Origin: Pararhizobium capsulatum DSM 1112
Lineage (GTDB): Bacteria > Pseudomonadota > Alphaproteobacteria > Rhizobiales > Rhizobiaceae
Length of the DNA: 64,000 bases
Direction: 5' to 3'
NCBI RefSeq assembly: GCF_030814475.1
Contig: NZ_JAUSVF010000002.1
Coordinates: forward strand, 62,001-126,000
Part shown: positions 9,334 to 18,592 of the stretch, piece by piece
How the letters are laid out: the number at the start of each line of letters is the position of its first letter
Numbering within the stretch: position 1 is the stretch's first letter
Notes under the pieces: generated by a model
The model's database searches: none
The model's input: the letters and a program-made list of their open reading frames with translations, nothing else
Told to the model about the DNA's origin: nothing
Translations under genes and position numbers: made by a program

Positions 9334-10815
9334 ATGAGTATGACCACGGAAGCCGCCCTCATTGGCGCGACGTTATTGTTGTTTTCAACTGCTATCATCC
9401 CGCTGCTGATATCGCGCTGGGCGCTGTGGGCACGGGCGGCTTGGCGCGTGGCCGCGTTCGTCGTCCTGACCTTTTTCGTTCAGAAGGCGCTTGGGTCTCC
9501 ATTCGCCCCTCAGTTTGATCTGCAGCAGCCAGGTGTGCAGGCCTGGCAGCAGGCCGTTGAGTTCGGGTGGTGGGTGGTCACGGCGCAATGTGCAATTGGG
9601 CTCACACGCCTGTTCGTCGTCTTCGAGACCAAACCGCGGGAAACCCGGATCGTGTCCGATCTCCTGGCTGCCGTGATCTATCTCGTAGCACTCTTCGCCA
9701 TTATCGACCTCGTCTTCTCTGTGCCGATCGGTGGACTGCTGGCGACGTCGGGTGTCATCGCCATCGTTCTTGGTCTCGCGCTTCAAAGCAGTCTTTCGGA
9801 CGTCTTTTCCGGGATCGCGGTCGGTATTGAGCGCCCCTATGGCGTCGGCGATCTTATCTTGGTCGAAGGCGGGATCGAAGGTCGCGTCATCCAGGTAAAT
9901 TGGCGATCGACACACATTGCCACCCTGAACAGGGACGTCGCCATCGTCCCGAACAACGTCATGGCCAAGGCCCGGCTGGTCAATCATAGCATGCCGACGA
10001 CCATCCGCGGCGTTTCCATAACTGTTCGCCTCGCGGCCAATGAGCGGCCGGACCGCTGCATGTCGGTGCTCACCGCCGCGGTAAAGACATGTATGCTATT
10101 GGCGGAGAAACCGATCCCAAGTGTTGCCCGAAGCGAACTGCATGGTGACGGGGTCGCCTACGACATCAGCTTTTCCATTCCGAGCATCGAGGCTTTCGTC
10201 GATGCCCGGACGGAGTTGCTCGGTCATGTTCAAAACCACCTGCGCCACGCCGGAATTTCGCTGGCCGTGGCGGGTGTCCAGAGCGTCACAGGTCTTGATG
10301 TGCCGACGTCGGCAGTCCTTCTTCAAGAGTCCGATTGGTTTGGAATTCTTGCCTCCGAGGACCGCGACGTCTTGGCGGAGCATCTTGAGGAAGTGTGGTA
10401 TGCGGCGGGTGACACTCTCATCAAGCAGGGGGACGATCCACATGCCTTGTTCATCATTGCATCCGGCACGGTCGAAATCACCGACATCGGTGCTGGAACA
10501 GACAAGGTGATCTACCGATTGGGGCCAGGCGGAAGCCTTGGTGCAATCGGCATGATTACCGGGACGCCCTATGCTGCAACGGCAACAGCTCTCACCCCCC
10601 TCACATCCTACCGATTGGACAGGAAGGCTGTGAGCGCTGCGATCGCTGCGAAACCGGAGCTGGTGAAGAGCCTGGAAATACTGGCTCGACGCGGGCTCGA
10701 AATGCGGCGCACTGATGTTGTTGCCCATCAAAGCGATCACCTCGATGAGCCCGAGATGTTTCTCTCGAAACTGCGGAACTTCTTGAGGAAGATGGCAGAG
10801 AGGCCGCATTCCTGA
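9334..10815 (+). CDS. MscS-type channel with C-terminal cyclic-nucleotide-binding-like domain
   Basis: A 493-residue inner-membrane protein. Hydrophobic helices occupy about residues 1-150, including a pore-lining helix (LATSGVIAIVLGLALQSSLS). An MscS beta domain and a cytoplasmic alpha/beta domain follow to about 325. A CNB domain with the cupin-like run TLIKQGDDPHALFIIASGTV occupies about 345-470. In the phosphate-binding cassette the usual Glu and Arg are replaced (LGAIGMITGTPYAATA), so cyclic nucleotide binding may be lost or altered. The fold matches the bCNG class of mechanosensitive channels. It is the next intact gene after the cyclase, with only the LysR relic between. Confidence 0.85.
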   Translation: MSMTTEAALIGATLLLFSTAIIPLLISRWALWARAAWRVAAFVVLTFFVQKALGSPFAPQFDLQQPGVQAWQQAVEFGWWVVTAQCAIGLTRLFVVFETKPRETRIVSDLLAAVIYLVALFAIIDLVFSVPIGGLLATSGVIAIVLGLALQSSLSDVFSGIAVGIERPYGVGDLILVEGGIEGRVIQVNWRSTHIATLNRDVAIVPNNVMAKARLVNHSMPTTIRGVSITVRLAANERPDRCMSVLTAAVKTCMLLAEKPIPSVARSELHGDGVAYDISFSIPSIEAFVDARTELLGHVQNHLRHAGISLAVAGVQSVTGLDVPTSAVLLQESDWFGILASEDRDVLAEHLEEVWYAAGDTLIKQGDDPHALFIIASGTVEITDIGAGTDKVIYRLGPGGSLGAIGMITGTPYAATATALTPLTSYRLDRKAVSAAIAAKPELVKSLEILARRGLEMRRTDVVAHQSDHLDEPEMFLSKLRNFLRKMAERPHS

Positions 10816-11054
10816 AGAGTTTGACTATCGGAAATTGCGCGCCCGCACCACCGGACGTGACCACTCGAATAGCAGACTGACCGTTTCCGGGAACGCGCGA
10901 AGCAGCCGCGGCGTATTGACGGCAAGCGGGTTCAACAGCGGGCAGTCCGCCGCTGGGGCATTCAGCACGGAGGCGGACAAGCGAGACCTCATTGTTGACC
11001 CCAGATCACGCAGAATCCAAAATGAACTTGTGTTGCGATTACAGGTCAGGTGCG

Positions 11055-11624
11055 TCAGGCGGAACGCATCGGCTTCAGCGCAGCCGCCCACTTCAACAAC
11101 TCGCCCAAGGTAACCTTCAATCCGTCGATTACAGGGTCTGTCGGGGTGAAGACCCTATCCTCGCTTATCTGCTTTTGAAAAAAAGGAATTGGAACGGTCT
11201 GCGGGATCGCCATCACAGCCAGGTTCCCGAGCAACAGCCGCAACTCCTGTGCCGCGCGAAGGCCGCCGGAGACGCCGCCGTAGCTTACGATTGCCGCGGC
11301 TTTATACTGCCATTCGAGTGATAGAACTTGCAGGGCGTTGATAAGCGCGGCGTTCGGAAAGTAATCGTATTCCGGGCAGACAAAGACGAATGCGTCTGCG
11401 GGCTCAATCGCCGCACTCCATTTCTTGGTATGCTCATGTTGATACTTACGCATGCGTGGATGACTGGGTTCATCGAGCAGCGGTAGATAGAAATCGGCGA
11501 GATCGACAAGTTCGACCTCAAACCCCGGATACGTCGCGCACGCCTCGTAAACCCATTTGGCAACAGCCGGTCCGCCACGTCCAGGTCTGGTGCTGCCGAT
11601 TATAATGTTGAGCTTAAGTATCAT
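11055..11624 (-). CDS. NADPH-dependent FMN reductase family protein
   Basis: A 189-residue flavodoxin-like protein. The FMN phosphate loop GSTRPGRGG is near the N-terminus and the flavin-contacting segment PEYDYFPNAALINALQ is in the middle. This is the NADPH-dependent FMN/azo/chromate reductase family, which passes electrons from NAD(P)H to flavin, quinones or xenobiotics. The ATG at 11624 is chosen because GGAGATCG lies at good spacing; the frame extends 21 codons further without a site. It appears monocistronic. The 239 bp between it and the channel gene hold no convincing gene. Confidence 0.87.
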   Translation of the reverse strand: MILKLNIIIGSTRPGRGGPAVAKWVYEACATYPGFEVELVDLADFYLPLLDEPSHPRMRKYQHEHTKKWSAAIEPADAFVFVCPEYDYFPNAALINALQVLSLEWQYKAAAIVSYGGVSGGLRAAQELRLLLGNLAVMAIPQTVPIPFFQKQISEDRVFTPTDPVIDGLKVTLGELLKWAAALKPMRSA

Positions 11625-11894
11625 GACGATCTCCAAAAAAAGCGGTATCCATCCACATGTGACAGGAGCGTGGGAAAGCAAGCCCACGTCACTCTCTGGC
11701 CGCAGATCGCTACGCAGCCTTCGAGATGCTTAAGCCTTTCGCGCTCCAACCGATGATCCTCATCATCATTTCTTCGATCGCGTGACGCCTGGCTTTTGAA
11801 CGGCTTCAACGGGCACGCGCTGACGAGTTCGGCCTGATGGCGCGTTCTCGCGCAGCAAGTGGTTGGTGGGTCCCGAAACCACAGAGACTTGGTA

Positions 11895-12310
11895 ATTCAA
11901 GCGAGTGTCACTGCATACGCCGATACCAGATGCAGCGCCGCCTTGCCCGCGCTGTGGTCATGGCCGCGGCGCGAGGTCTTGCCATCGATGGCAACGAAGG
12001 CGGGTTTGTCGGGTCACTTGGCGCGGAGTTAGTCGGGGAAGACCTGCGAAAAGTCCGAAGGTTGGACCCTGTTCATCAGGATCGTCAGCCAGCATCCGCC
12101 TGGCACACCGTGATGACGGGGCAGATAGCTCCCCAGAAACGCAAGATGTTACTCGCCCATTCCGAAATAAAATTATATTCTTTGCAGTTGCAGATCGTGT
12201 CGCAAACCACCAAGGAGCAACACCTTCCGCAAAGGATGGACGACCCGCCACGGCTCACGGACGTCCTCGATCGCGCCAAGATGATCAAGCAGCGACTTCA
12301 GACGCACGTC
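11895..12310 (-). pseudogene. ISAs1 family transposase remnant
   Basis: Reading the minus strand across several frames recovers the order of an ISAs1-type transposase N-terminus. The pieces are SLLDHLGAIEDVREPWRVVH, then LLVVCDTICNCKEYNFISEW, then RHHGVPGGCWLTILMNRV, then FVAIDGKTSRRGHDHSAGKA and ALHLVSAYA. The block holding the first catalytic Asp (AIDGKT) is intact, but several frameshifts and stops occur and the C-terminal half is absent. Sequence at 11700-11890 and 12310-12540 beyond the remnant holds no gene I can name. Confidence 0.65.
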
Positions 12311-12561
12311 TCAAACCCCACGACCAAATCCAATCCCATATTCGCCATTGCGCTTCTCCCGAATTATTCCAGGGAATGGGACAGACTTTCGTCAACGGCA
12401 AAGCCGCGTTAACCCGACTTTCCGGCTCCGGTCAAATTGTGGAACCGATTGACTTACTACCGCGAAACGTTAAGATTTCGGCGATCGCAAACACCTTCCG
12501 CGCGAGAATGGTGGCGGATGGTGCAAGTGGCTAGGCAACCTTGAGGAGGATGAGGTTTGCC

Positions 12562-12951
12562 ATGGGTTACCGTGTCGTTCTGCTGATCGGCGCATCCGTC
12601 ATCGCCCTTTCCCCGTTTCACGCCCGGGCCGAGGAGGGCGACGCGACGGCTGGCGCCACCATTTTCAAGAAATGCGCTATATGTCATATCGTTGATACCG
12701 ATAAGAACAAGGTCGGGCCGTCGCTGAACGGGCTGTTCGGCAGAAAGGCCGGAACGCATCCGGATTTTGCTTATTCGGCGGGGATGAAGGCGGCTGGCGA
12801 CGGTGGCCTCATTTGGGACGAGACGACGCTCCGCGACTATCTGCACAATCCGAAAGTAAAGGTGAAGGGCACGAAGATGGCCTTCGTCGGCCTGAAGGAC
12901 GATCACGATATAACCGATCTCATGGCATACCTGAAGCAATACTCCAAGTGA
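12562..12951 (+). CDS. Class I c-type cytochrome, periplasmic
   Basis: A 129-residue precursor with a Sec signal peptide (hydrophobic run then FHARA cleavage before EEGD). The haem-binding motif is CAICH. A C-terminal Met in GTKMAF is the sixth ligand, as in cytochromes c2 and c550. GGAGG at 12545-12549 suits the ATG at 12562, since the nearer ATG at 12550 abuts it. It lies 135 bp before the oxidase subunit II gene in the same direction and is the likely electron donor to that oxidase. Confidence 0.9.
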   Translation: MGYRVVLLIGASVIALSPFHARAEEGDATAGATIFKKCAICHIVDTDKNKVGPSLNGLFGRKAGTHPDFAYSAGMKAAGDGGLIWDETTLRDYLHNPKVKVKGTKMAFVGLKDDHDITDLMAYLKQYSK

Positions 12952-13086
12952 CAGGTTGCGTGACGGCCGGGTGGCATATCCGTAAACTGCTTTAATTGCT
13001 GCATTTTTCGCTTGCAGGAAACTAAAACGGTACTTTGTGGATGCAGCTTCATATTCACGGTCGGGTCGGCTCAGGGAGGGTCGGAA

Positions 13087-13902
13087 ATGGCTGTCGTGCT
13101 GATCCTCGCCTTGCTGTTAGTGGGCTCTGTGTTGTTCCACGTGCTGAGCCCGTGGTGGTGGACACCGATCGCATCCAATTGGACCTATATCGACAGCACA
13201 CTGATCATCACCTTCTGGATCACCGGTGTCGTATTCGTCGCGGTGGTCTCCTTCGTTGCCTATTGTGTTTGGCGCTTCCGGCACAAGCCCGGCAACCGGG
13301 CAGCCTACGAGCCTGAAAACCGAAAGCTGGAATTGCTGCTGGCATCCGGAACGGCCATCGGTGTCGCCGCCATGCTTGTGCCCGGCCTTTTCGTATGGAA
13401 CCAGTTCATTACCGTGCCCAAAGATGCCGCACCGGTCGAGGTTGTCAGCCAGCAGTGGTTGTGGAGCTTTCGCCTGCCGGGCGTCGACGGAAAGCTCGGC
13501 CGCGCGGAGACGCGGGACATCAGCCCGGAAAATCCGCTTGGCGTGAACAAGAACGATACTGCCGGCCTTGACGACGTCATCATCGAGGGTGGCGAGTTAC
13601 ATCTGCCGGTCGGCAAGCCGGTCCACATACTGTTGCGCTCCATCGACGTCCTGCACGATTTCTACGTACCGGAATTCCGCGCCAAGATGGACATGATCCC
13701 CGGCATGATAACCTATTTCTGGTTCACGCCGACGCGGACTGGAACCTTCGATATTCTCTGTGCCGAACTTTGCGGTGTCGGTCATTCGCAAATGCGCGGG
13801 ACAGTCGTGGTCGAGGAAGCGGCGGACTATCAGGCATGGCTGGAGCAGCAACAGACGTTCACCCAGCTTCTGGCATCGGGAGAGCCGCAGCCGACAAACT
13901 GA
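13087..13902 (+). CDS. coxM: Cytochrome c oxidase subunit II (alternative CuA oxidase)
   Basis: 271 residues with two transmembrane helices (about 2-22 and 40-62, a third hydrophobic stretch near 90) and a periplasmic cupredoxin domain. CuA ligands are present: His in VLHDFYVPEF and the CAELCGVGHSQM cluster (two Cys, His, Met). No fused cytochrome c domain is present; the separate cytochrome just upstream may take that role. The ATG at 13087 has GGGAGGG upstream. It is the first of five oxidase genes in the order II-I-III-III-IV. The symbol follows the coxMNOP naming of rhizobia and rests on gene order. Confidence 0.9.
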   Translation: MAVVLILALLLVGSVLFHVLSPWWWTPIASNWTYIDSTLIITFWITGVVFVAVVSFVAYCVWRFRHKPGNRAAYEPENRKLELLLASGTAIGVAAMLVPGLFVWNQFITVPKDAAPVEVVSQQWLWSFRLPGVDGKLGRAETRDISPENPLGVNKNDTAGLDDVIIEGGELHLPVGKPVHILLRSIDVLHDFYVPEFRAKMDMIPGMITYFWFTPTRTGTFDILCAELCGVGHSQMRGTVVVEEAADYQAWLEQQQTFTQLLASGEPQPTN

Positions 13903-13942
13903 ACCCGGCAGGAAGGCATCGGAGCGAAAGCGAGGAAAGATC

Positions 13943-15721
13943 ATGGTCGAGATCCCAGCCGGCAGCACAAACACCGTCCCGGCCGCCGAAGTCGAAGATA
14001 TGGAACTCTACCATCCAAAAAGCTGGTGGACGAAATATGTCTTCAGCCAGGATGCCAAGATCATCGCCGTGCAATACTCGATCACGGCCATCTCGATCGG
14101 CCTTGTGGCGCTCGTGCTTTCCTGGCTGATGCGTCTGCAGCTTGCCTTTCCCGGCACTTTCGGCTTCATCGACGCAGATCACTATTATCAATTCATCACC
14201 ATGCACGGCATGATCATGGTGGTCTATCTGCTGACCGCCCTGTTTCTCGGCGGTTTCGGCAATTACCTCATCCCCCTGATGGTGGGCGCGCGCGACATGG
14301 TGTTCCCCTATGCGAACATGCTGAGCTACTGGATATATCTGCTCGCGGTGCTGATCCTTGTCACGGGTTTTTTCGCCCCCGGCGGACCGACAGGAGCCGG
14401 CTGGACGCTCTATCCGCCGCAGGCCGTTCTGTCCGGCACGCCGGGCGGCCAGGACTGGGGCATCCTCCTGATGCTCTCCTCGCTGATCGTCTTCATCATC
14501 GGTTTTACCATGGGTGGGCTGAACTATGTCGTCACCGTTTTGCAAGGCCGTACGCGCGGCATGACGCTGATGCGCATGCCCTTGACCGTCTGGGGCATCT
14601 TTACCGCCACGGTGATGGCGCTTTTGGCCTTCCCCGCCCTTTTTGTCGCCTGCGTGATGATGCTGTTCGACCGCCTGCTCGGCACCAGCTTCTTCATGCC
14701 CGCGATTGTCGAGATGGGGACGCAATTGCAGCATGGCGGCGGCAGCCCGATCCTGTTCCAGCACCTGTTCTGGTTCTTCGGGCATCCGGAGGTCTATATC
14801 GTCGCGCTGCCTGCCTTTGGGATCGTCTCGGACCTCATCAGCACGCATGCGCGCAAGAACATCTTCGGCTATCGCATGATGGTCTGGGCGATCGTCATCA
14901 TCGCAGCCTTGAGTTTCGTCGTCTGGGCGCACCACATGTATGTGAGCGGCATGAACCCCGCCTTCGGCTTCTTCTTCGCCACCACGACGCTGATAATCGC
15001 CGTCCCGACGGCGATCAAGGTTTATAACTGGGTGCTGACGTTGTGGCGCGGCGATATTCACCTGACACTGCCCATGCTCTTTGCGCTAGCCTTCATCGTC
15101 ACCTTCGTCAATGGCGGGCTAACCGGCCTGTTTCTGGGCAACGTCGTCGTCGACGTTCCGCTATCCGACACGATGTTTGTCGTCGCCCATTTCCACATGG
15201 TCATGGGCGTAGCACCGATCCTCGTCATCTTCGGGGCGATCCATCACTGGTACCCGAAGGTGACCGGCCGCATGCTGAACGGCGTGCTAGGTCATATCCA
15301 CTACTGGATCACCTTTCTCGGCGCCTATGCGATCTTCTTTCCAATGCATTATCTCGGCCTGCTCGGCGTGCCGCGCCGCTACTACGAGATGGGAGAGACG
15401 AGTTTCGTTCCGCCTTCGGCCCATGCGCTGAATATCTTCATCACCGTCATGGCGCTTGTCGTCGGGGCCGCTCAGGTGGTCTTCCTGTTCAATCTAATCT
15501 GGAGCCTTTTCCGGGGCAAAGAGGCCGGCGGCAATCCGTGGCGCGCGACGACGCTGGAATGGCAGACGCCGCAGACGCCGCCCGCCCATGGCAACTGGGG
15601 CAGGGACCTGCCGATCGTCTACCGCTGGGCCTATGACTACAGTGTACCGGGAGCGCCTGAAGATTTCATTCCGCAGACGCAACCTGCAACCGACGGCGTA
15701 ACGCGGGAGCTCATGACATGA
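13943..15721 (+). CDS. coxN: Cytochrome c oxidase subunit I
   Basis: 592 residues with at least twelve transmembrane helices, the catalytic core of a haem-copper oxidase. Ligands in order: a haem a His in FITMHGMIMVV, the CuB His and cross-linked Tyr in GHPEVYIVAL, two CuB His residues in WAHHMYVSG, and the paired haem His residues in VAHFHMVMG. The Tyr in HPEVY is characteristic of A-type, proton-pumping oxidases. The ATG at 13943 has GAGGAAAG upstream. It couples to subunit II (40 bp spacing) and overlaps the next gene by ATGA. Confidence 0.93.
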   Translation: MVEIPAGSTNTVPAAEVEDMELYHPKSWWTKYVFSQDAKIIAVQYSITAISIGLVALVLSWLMRLQLAFPGTFGFIDADHYYQFITMHGMIMVVYLLTALFLGGFGNYLIPLMVGARDMVFPYANMLSYWIYLLAVLILVTGFFAPGGPTGAGWTLYPPQAVLSGTPGGQDWGILLMLSSLIVFIIGFTMGGLNYVVTVLQGRTRGMTLMRMPLTVWGIFTATVMALLAFPALFVACVMMLFDRLLGTSFFMPAIVEMGTQLQHGGGSPILFQHLFWFFGHPEVYIVALPAFGIVSDLISTHARKNIFGYRMMVWAIVIIAALSFVVWAHHMYVSGMNPAFGFFFATTTLIIAVPTAIKVYNWVLTLWRGDIHLTLPMLFALAFIVTFVNGGLTGLFLGNVVVDVPLSDTMFVVAHFHMVMGVAPILVIFGAIHHWYPKVTGRMLNGVLGHIHYWITFLGAYAIFFPMHYLGLLGVPRRYYEMGETSFVPPSAHALNIFITVMALVVGAAQVVFLFNLIWSLFRGKEAGGNPWRATTLEWQTPQTPPAHGNWGRDLPIVYRWAYDYSVPGAPEDFIPQTQPATDGVTRELMT

Positions 15722-16425
15722 ACGTCACGCTGCTCTTCCTCGCCGCAATCGGCGCCATCATCGCCTGGTGGATGTCGGGACAGCGGCTGACCTCGAAACC
15801 CTGGCTTGAATCGAGCCCGGTGCAAACGGCACCCCGACTGGAAGACCCGCCGGATCCGGCGATAAAAATCGGCCTCTATGTTTTCCTCGGCGTCGTCGGC
15901 GCCGTCTTCAGCCTTTTCATAAGCGCCTATTTTATGCGCATGGCTTCTTCGGACTGGTGGGGAATGCCGGTGCCTAGGCTGCTCTGGGTAAACACAGCGC
16001 TGCTCGCTGCCAGCAGCGCCGCGCTGCAATGGGCAAAAAACGAGGCGCGCCACGGCCGAATGGAGAAACTGAGGCTTGCACTTGTGGCCGGCCTCCTTCT
16101 TGCGGCTCTCTTTCTCGCAGGACAGGTAGAGGCCTGGCGGGAACTGAACGCAGCCGGCTATGTGCTTGCCGACAATCCCGCCAACAGTTTCTTCTACATG
16201 CTAACCGGCCTGCACGGCCTGCACATTCTCGGCGGCCTTGCCGTTACCGGCCGCACGACCGTCAGGGCATTCGCAGCCGATATCCCACCAGCGCGGCTTC
16301 GCCTCAGCGTCGATCTTTGCGCCACCTACTCCCATTTCATGCTCGCCGTCTGGCTCGTACTGTTTGCGCTCTTTGCCGGCTGGGCGAACGATTTCGTCGA
16401 TCTCTGCCGCCAACTGCTCAGCTAG
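15718..16425 (+). CDS. coxO: Cytochrome c oxidase subunit III family protein (first copy)
   Basis: 235 residues with about seven membrane helices, including an N-terminal anchor and a segment FFYMLTGLHGLHILGG that matches the conserved His region of subunit III. The start ATG overlaps the stop of subunit I (ATGA at 15718), implying translational coupling. Two subunit III-like genes in tandem are typical of the CoxMNOP alternative oxidase; this one is the more diverged. Its role is oxidase assembly and stability in the inner membrane. Confidence 0.85.
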   Translation: MNVTLLFLAAIGAIIAWWMSGQRLTSKPWLESSPVQTAPRLEDPPDPAIKIGLYVFLGVVGAVFSLFISAYFMRMASSDWWGMPVPRLLWVNTALLAASSAALQWAKNEARHGRMEKLRLALVAGLLLAALFLAGQVEAWRELNAAGYVLADNPANSFFYMLTGLHGLHILGGLAVTGRTTVRAFAADIPPARLRLSVDLCATYSHFMLAVWLVLFALFAGWANDFVDLCRQLLS

Positions 16426-16436
16426 GAGATTTCCAG

Positions 16437-17156
16437 ATGACACAGTCTGTCCAGACACACAGCGATCCCGACCTTCGGCCGGCCGGCCTGCGGGGTGTCG
16501 CCGCCGATTTCGGCTCGGATCAGCGCGCCTTCAAGACCGCCTCCTGGGGCAAGGCGATGATGTGGGTCTTTCTCCTCAGCGACACCTTCATCTTTGGATG
16601 TTTCCTGTTGGCCTACATGACCGCCCGCATATCGACACCGGTCGCCTGGCCCAATCCGAGCGAGGTCTTCGCGCTCCATATCGGCGGGCAGGACGTTCCG
16701 CTGATCCTGATCGCGATCATGACCTTCGTCCTCATCTCAAGCAGCGGCACCATGGCGATGGCGGTCAATTTCGGCTATCGCCGCGAACGCGGCAAGACGG
16801 CCGCGCTGATGCTCTTGACCGCCCTTCTCGGCGCGGCCTTCGTCGGCATGCAGGCCTTTGAATGGACGAAGTTGATATCGGAAGGCGTGCGCCCTTGGGA
16901 AAACCCGTGGGGTGCTGCCCAATTCGGCTCGGCCTTCTTCATGATCACCGGCTTTCACGGCACCCATGTCACGATCGGCGTCATCTTCCTACTCGTCGTC
17001 GCCCGCAAGGTCTGGCGCGGTGATTTCGAGACGGGGCGGCGCGGCTTTTTCACCAGCCGGAAGGGCCGCTACGAGGCCGTCGAGATCATGGGCCTCTACT
17101 GGCACTTCGTCGATCTGGTTTGGGTCTTCATCTTTGCATTCTTCTATCTGTGGTGA
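16437..17156 (+). CDS. coxP: Cytochrome c oxidase subunit III family protein (second copy)
   Basis: 239 residues with several membrane helices. The segment FFMITGFHGTHVTIGV and the C-terminal block YWHFVDLVWVFIF are the standard subunit III signatures. The start at 16437 has AGGAGA at good spacing, 11 bp after the preceding stop. The frame is open far upstream inside the previous gene, but no ribosome site supports an earlier start. It is part of the oxidase operon. Confidence 0.9.
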   Translation: MTQSVQTHSDPDLRPAGLRGVAADFGSDQRAFKTASWGKAMMWVFLLSDTFIFGCFLLAYMTARISTPVAWPNPSEVFALHIGGQDVPLILIAIMTFVLISSSGTMAMAVNFGYRRERGKTAALMLLTALLGAAFVGMQAFEWTKLISEGVRPWENPWGAAQFGSAFFMITGFHGTHVTIGVIFLLVVARKVWRGDFETGRRGFFTSRKGRYEAVEIMGLYWHFVDLVWVFIFAFFYLW

Positions 17157-17161
17157 GAAAT

Positions 17162-17506
17162 ATGGCCAGGAGCGAGACAACTGCACAAACACCAAGCGGC
17201 CAGCATCATCCGATTCGGCTCTACCTTGTCGTCTGGGGCCTGCTCTTCGTGCTCAGCGCCTTTTCCTACATGGTCGATTATCTCGGGATTCAGGGCTATC
17301 TGCGGTGGTCACTGATCCTTTTGTTCATGATGTTGAAGGCGGGGCTGATCGTTGCCGTCTTCATGCACATGGCCTGGGAACGGCTGGCGCTCGTCTACGC
17401 CATCCTGCTGCCACCGCTGCTCGTGCTGATTTTTGTGGCGCTGATGGTATCGGAATCGAACTATACCATCTTAACCCGGCTCGCCTTCTTCGGCGCCGCG
17501 CCGTAG
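17162..17506 (+). CDS. Cytochrome c oxidase subunit IV (prokaryotic COX4 family)
   Basis: 114 residues with three hydrophobic helices and the subunit IV pattern MMLKAGLIVAVFMHM. The start ATG follows the preceding stop by 5 bp, with only GTGAGAAAT as a ribosome site, so it is probably translated by coupling. It is the last gene of the oxidase operon and ends 38 bp before the convergent DUF2189 gene. Confidence 0.87.
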   Translation: MARSETTAQTPSGQHHPIRLYLVVWGLLFVLSAFSYMVDYLGIQGYLRWSLILLFMMLKAGLIVAVFMHMAWERLALVYAILLPPLLVLIFVALMVSESNYTILTRLAFFGAAP

Positions 17507-17544
17507 CCCCCATCGTCCGGAGACGGCGCGCAGCACCGCAGCCA

Positions 17545-18384
17545 TCAAGCGGATTGACCATCGGCGGGCGCCCCCGTGGCGCGAACGCGTTCGGGCTCCA
17601 CGATCTTGCGATAAAGATGCCAGGTCGCATGTCCGAGCACAGGGATCACAATGGCAAGACCGACGAACAACAATGCGAACCCGGCGGCCAGAAGCACCGC
17701 GACCAACAGACCCCAGAGCACCATTTCGACAGGATTGACGGCCACGGCCTTGATCGACGTGTGGATTGCTACAGCGACGCCGGTATCGCGATCAAGCAGA
17801 AGGGGAAAGGCGATAACAGTGGTGCACAGCACCGCAAGCGCAAAGAGGAAACCGATGGCATTGCCATAGAGGATGAGCTGCCAGCCGGCAGCGGTGGTCA
17901 CAACCTCATTGACGAAGGCCATCAACGATTCCGGCCGCTCAGGCCCAAAGAGGCTGACGTAGAGGGTCTGCGCCGTCAAGAGCCACACCACGAAGATCGC
18001 CACCAGCATGAAGCCGAGGGCAAAAATTGCCGGAACGGCCGGGGAATGCCTGACCTCGAGCGCGTGCTGCCAGGAGGTATCGAGACCGAGCTCTCGCCTG
18101 CGGCTGATTTCGTAGAGACCCAGCGCCGCGAACGGACCGAGGAGGGCAAAGCCTGACATTAACGGAAACAGCAGCGGCAGCGCATTAGCGCCGGATGTCC
18201 ATCGCGCGATGACAATGCCGGCCACGGGGTAGATCAGGCAAAGAAAGACGTTGTGAGACGGCTTGGCCCAGAAATCATCCAGCCCTTGACGGAGGGCAGC
18301 AAAGACATCGGCCGCACCGATGCGCCGCACGTTCGGGTAGGCTGCTTTTTCGTTGCCACCCGCGATCACGTGAAAATGTTCCAT
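17545..18384 (-). CDS. DUF2189 integral membrane protein
   Basis: 279 residues with about six transmembrane helices in the DUF2189 pattern (VRRIGAADVFAALRQGLDDF at the N-terminus, then YPVAGIVI and LGHATWHLYRK near the end). The ATG at 18384 has GGGGGAG on the minus strand. The frame extends about 106 codons upstream, but that part runs antisense through the IS3/IS66 relics and is not native. It is convergent with the oxidase operon. DUF2189 proteins often lie close to cytochrome oxidase genes, suggesting a respiratory link, but no function is established. Confidence 0.8.
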   Translation of the reverse strand: MEHFHVIAGGNEKAAYPNVRRIGAADVFAALRQGLDDFWAKPSHNVFLCLIYPVAGIVIARWTSGANALPLLFPLMSGFALLGPFAALGLYEISRRRELGLDTSWQHALEVRHSPAVPAIFALGFMLVAIFVVWLLTAQTLYVSLFGPERPESLMAFVNEVVTTAAGWQLILYGNAIGFLFALAVLCTTVIAFPLLLDRDTGVAVAIHTSIKAVAVNPVEMVLWGLLVAVLLAAGFALLFVGLAIVIPVLGHATWHLYRKIVEPERVRATGAPADGQSA

Positions 18385-18502
18385 GACAACTCCCCCAGAT
18401 TTCGCCGCCACAACAATGATCAGAACGGACACCCGCACGAACAATGGGACCATGGGGCCGTAACCTGGACGCGTGAAGAATATATACCCACGGGTAAAAC
18501 CT

Positions 18503-18592
18503 GACCAGCGGTTCCGCGTGCTCAACGTGATCGACGACGTCGCGCGCGAATGCCTGGCGGCGATCCCGGATACCTCGATCTTCCGTGTTCGA
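18503..18592 (+). mobile_element. Fragment of an IS3 family transposase (OrfB)
   Basis: Thirty codons on the plus strand read QRFRVLNVIDDVARECLAAI and then PDTSI. This is the DDE-domain segment around the first catalytic Asp of IS3-family OrfB (usually NVVDDFTRECL). Both ends are cut. It joins directly to the IS66 accessory-protein fragment, which lies on the opposite strand. Confidence 0.65.

Noticed and set aside
13770..15636. Long plus- and minus-strand open frames overlapping the oxidase subunit I gene
   Set aside because: They are rich in Arg/His/Asp, lack ribosome sites and lie over a gene with every expected haem-copper ligand. They are shadows caused by high GC content.
17120..17161. 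Earlier in-frame start for cytochrome oxidase subunit IV
   Set aside because: It lies inside the preceding subunit III gene and has no ribosome site; the ATG at 17162 gives the normal family length.
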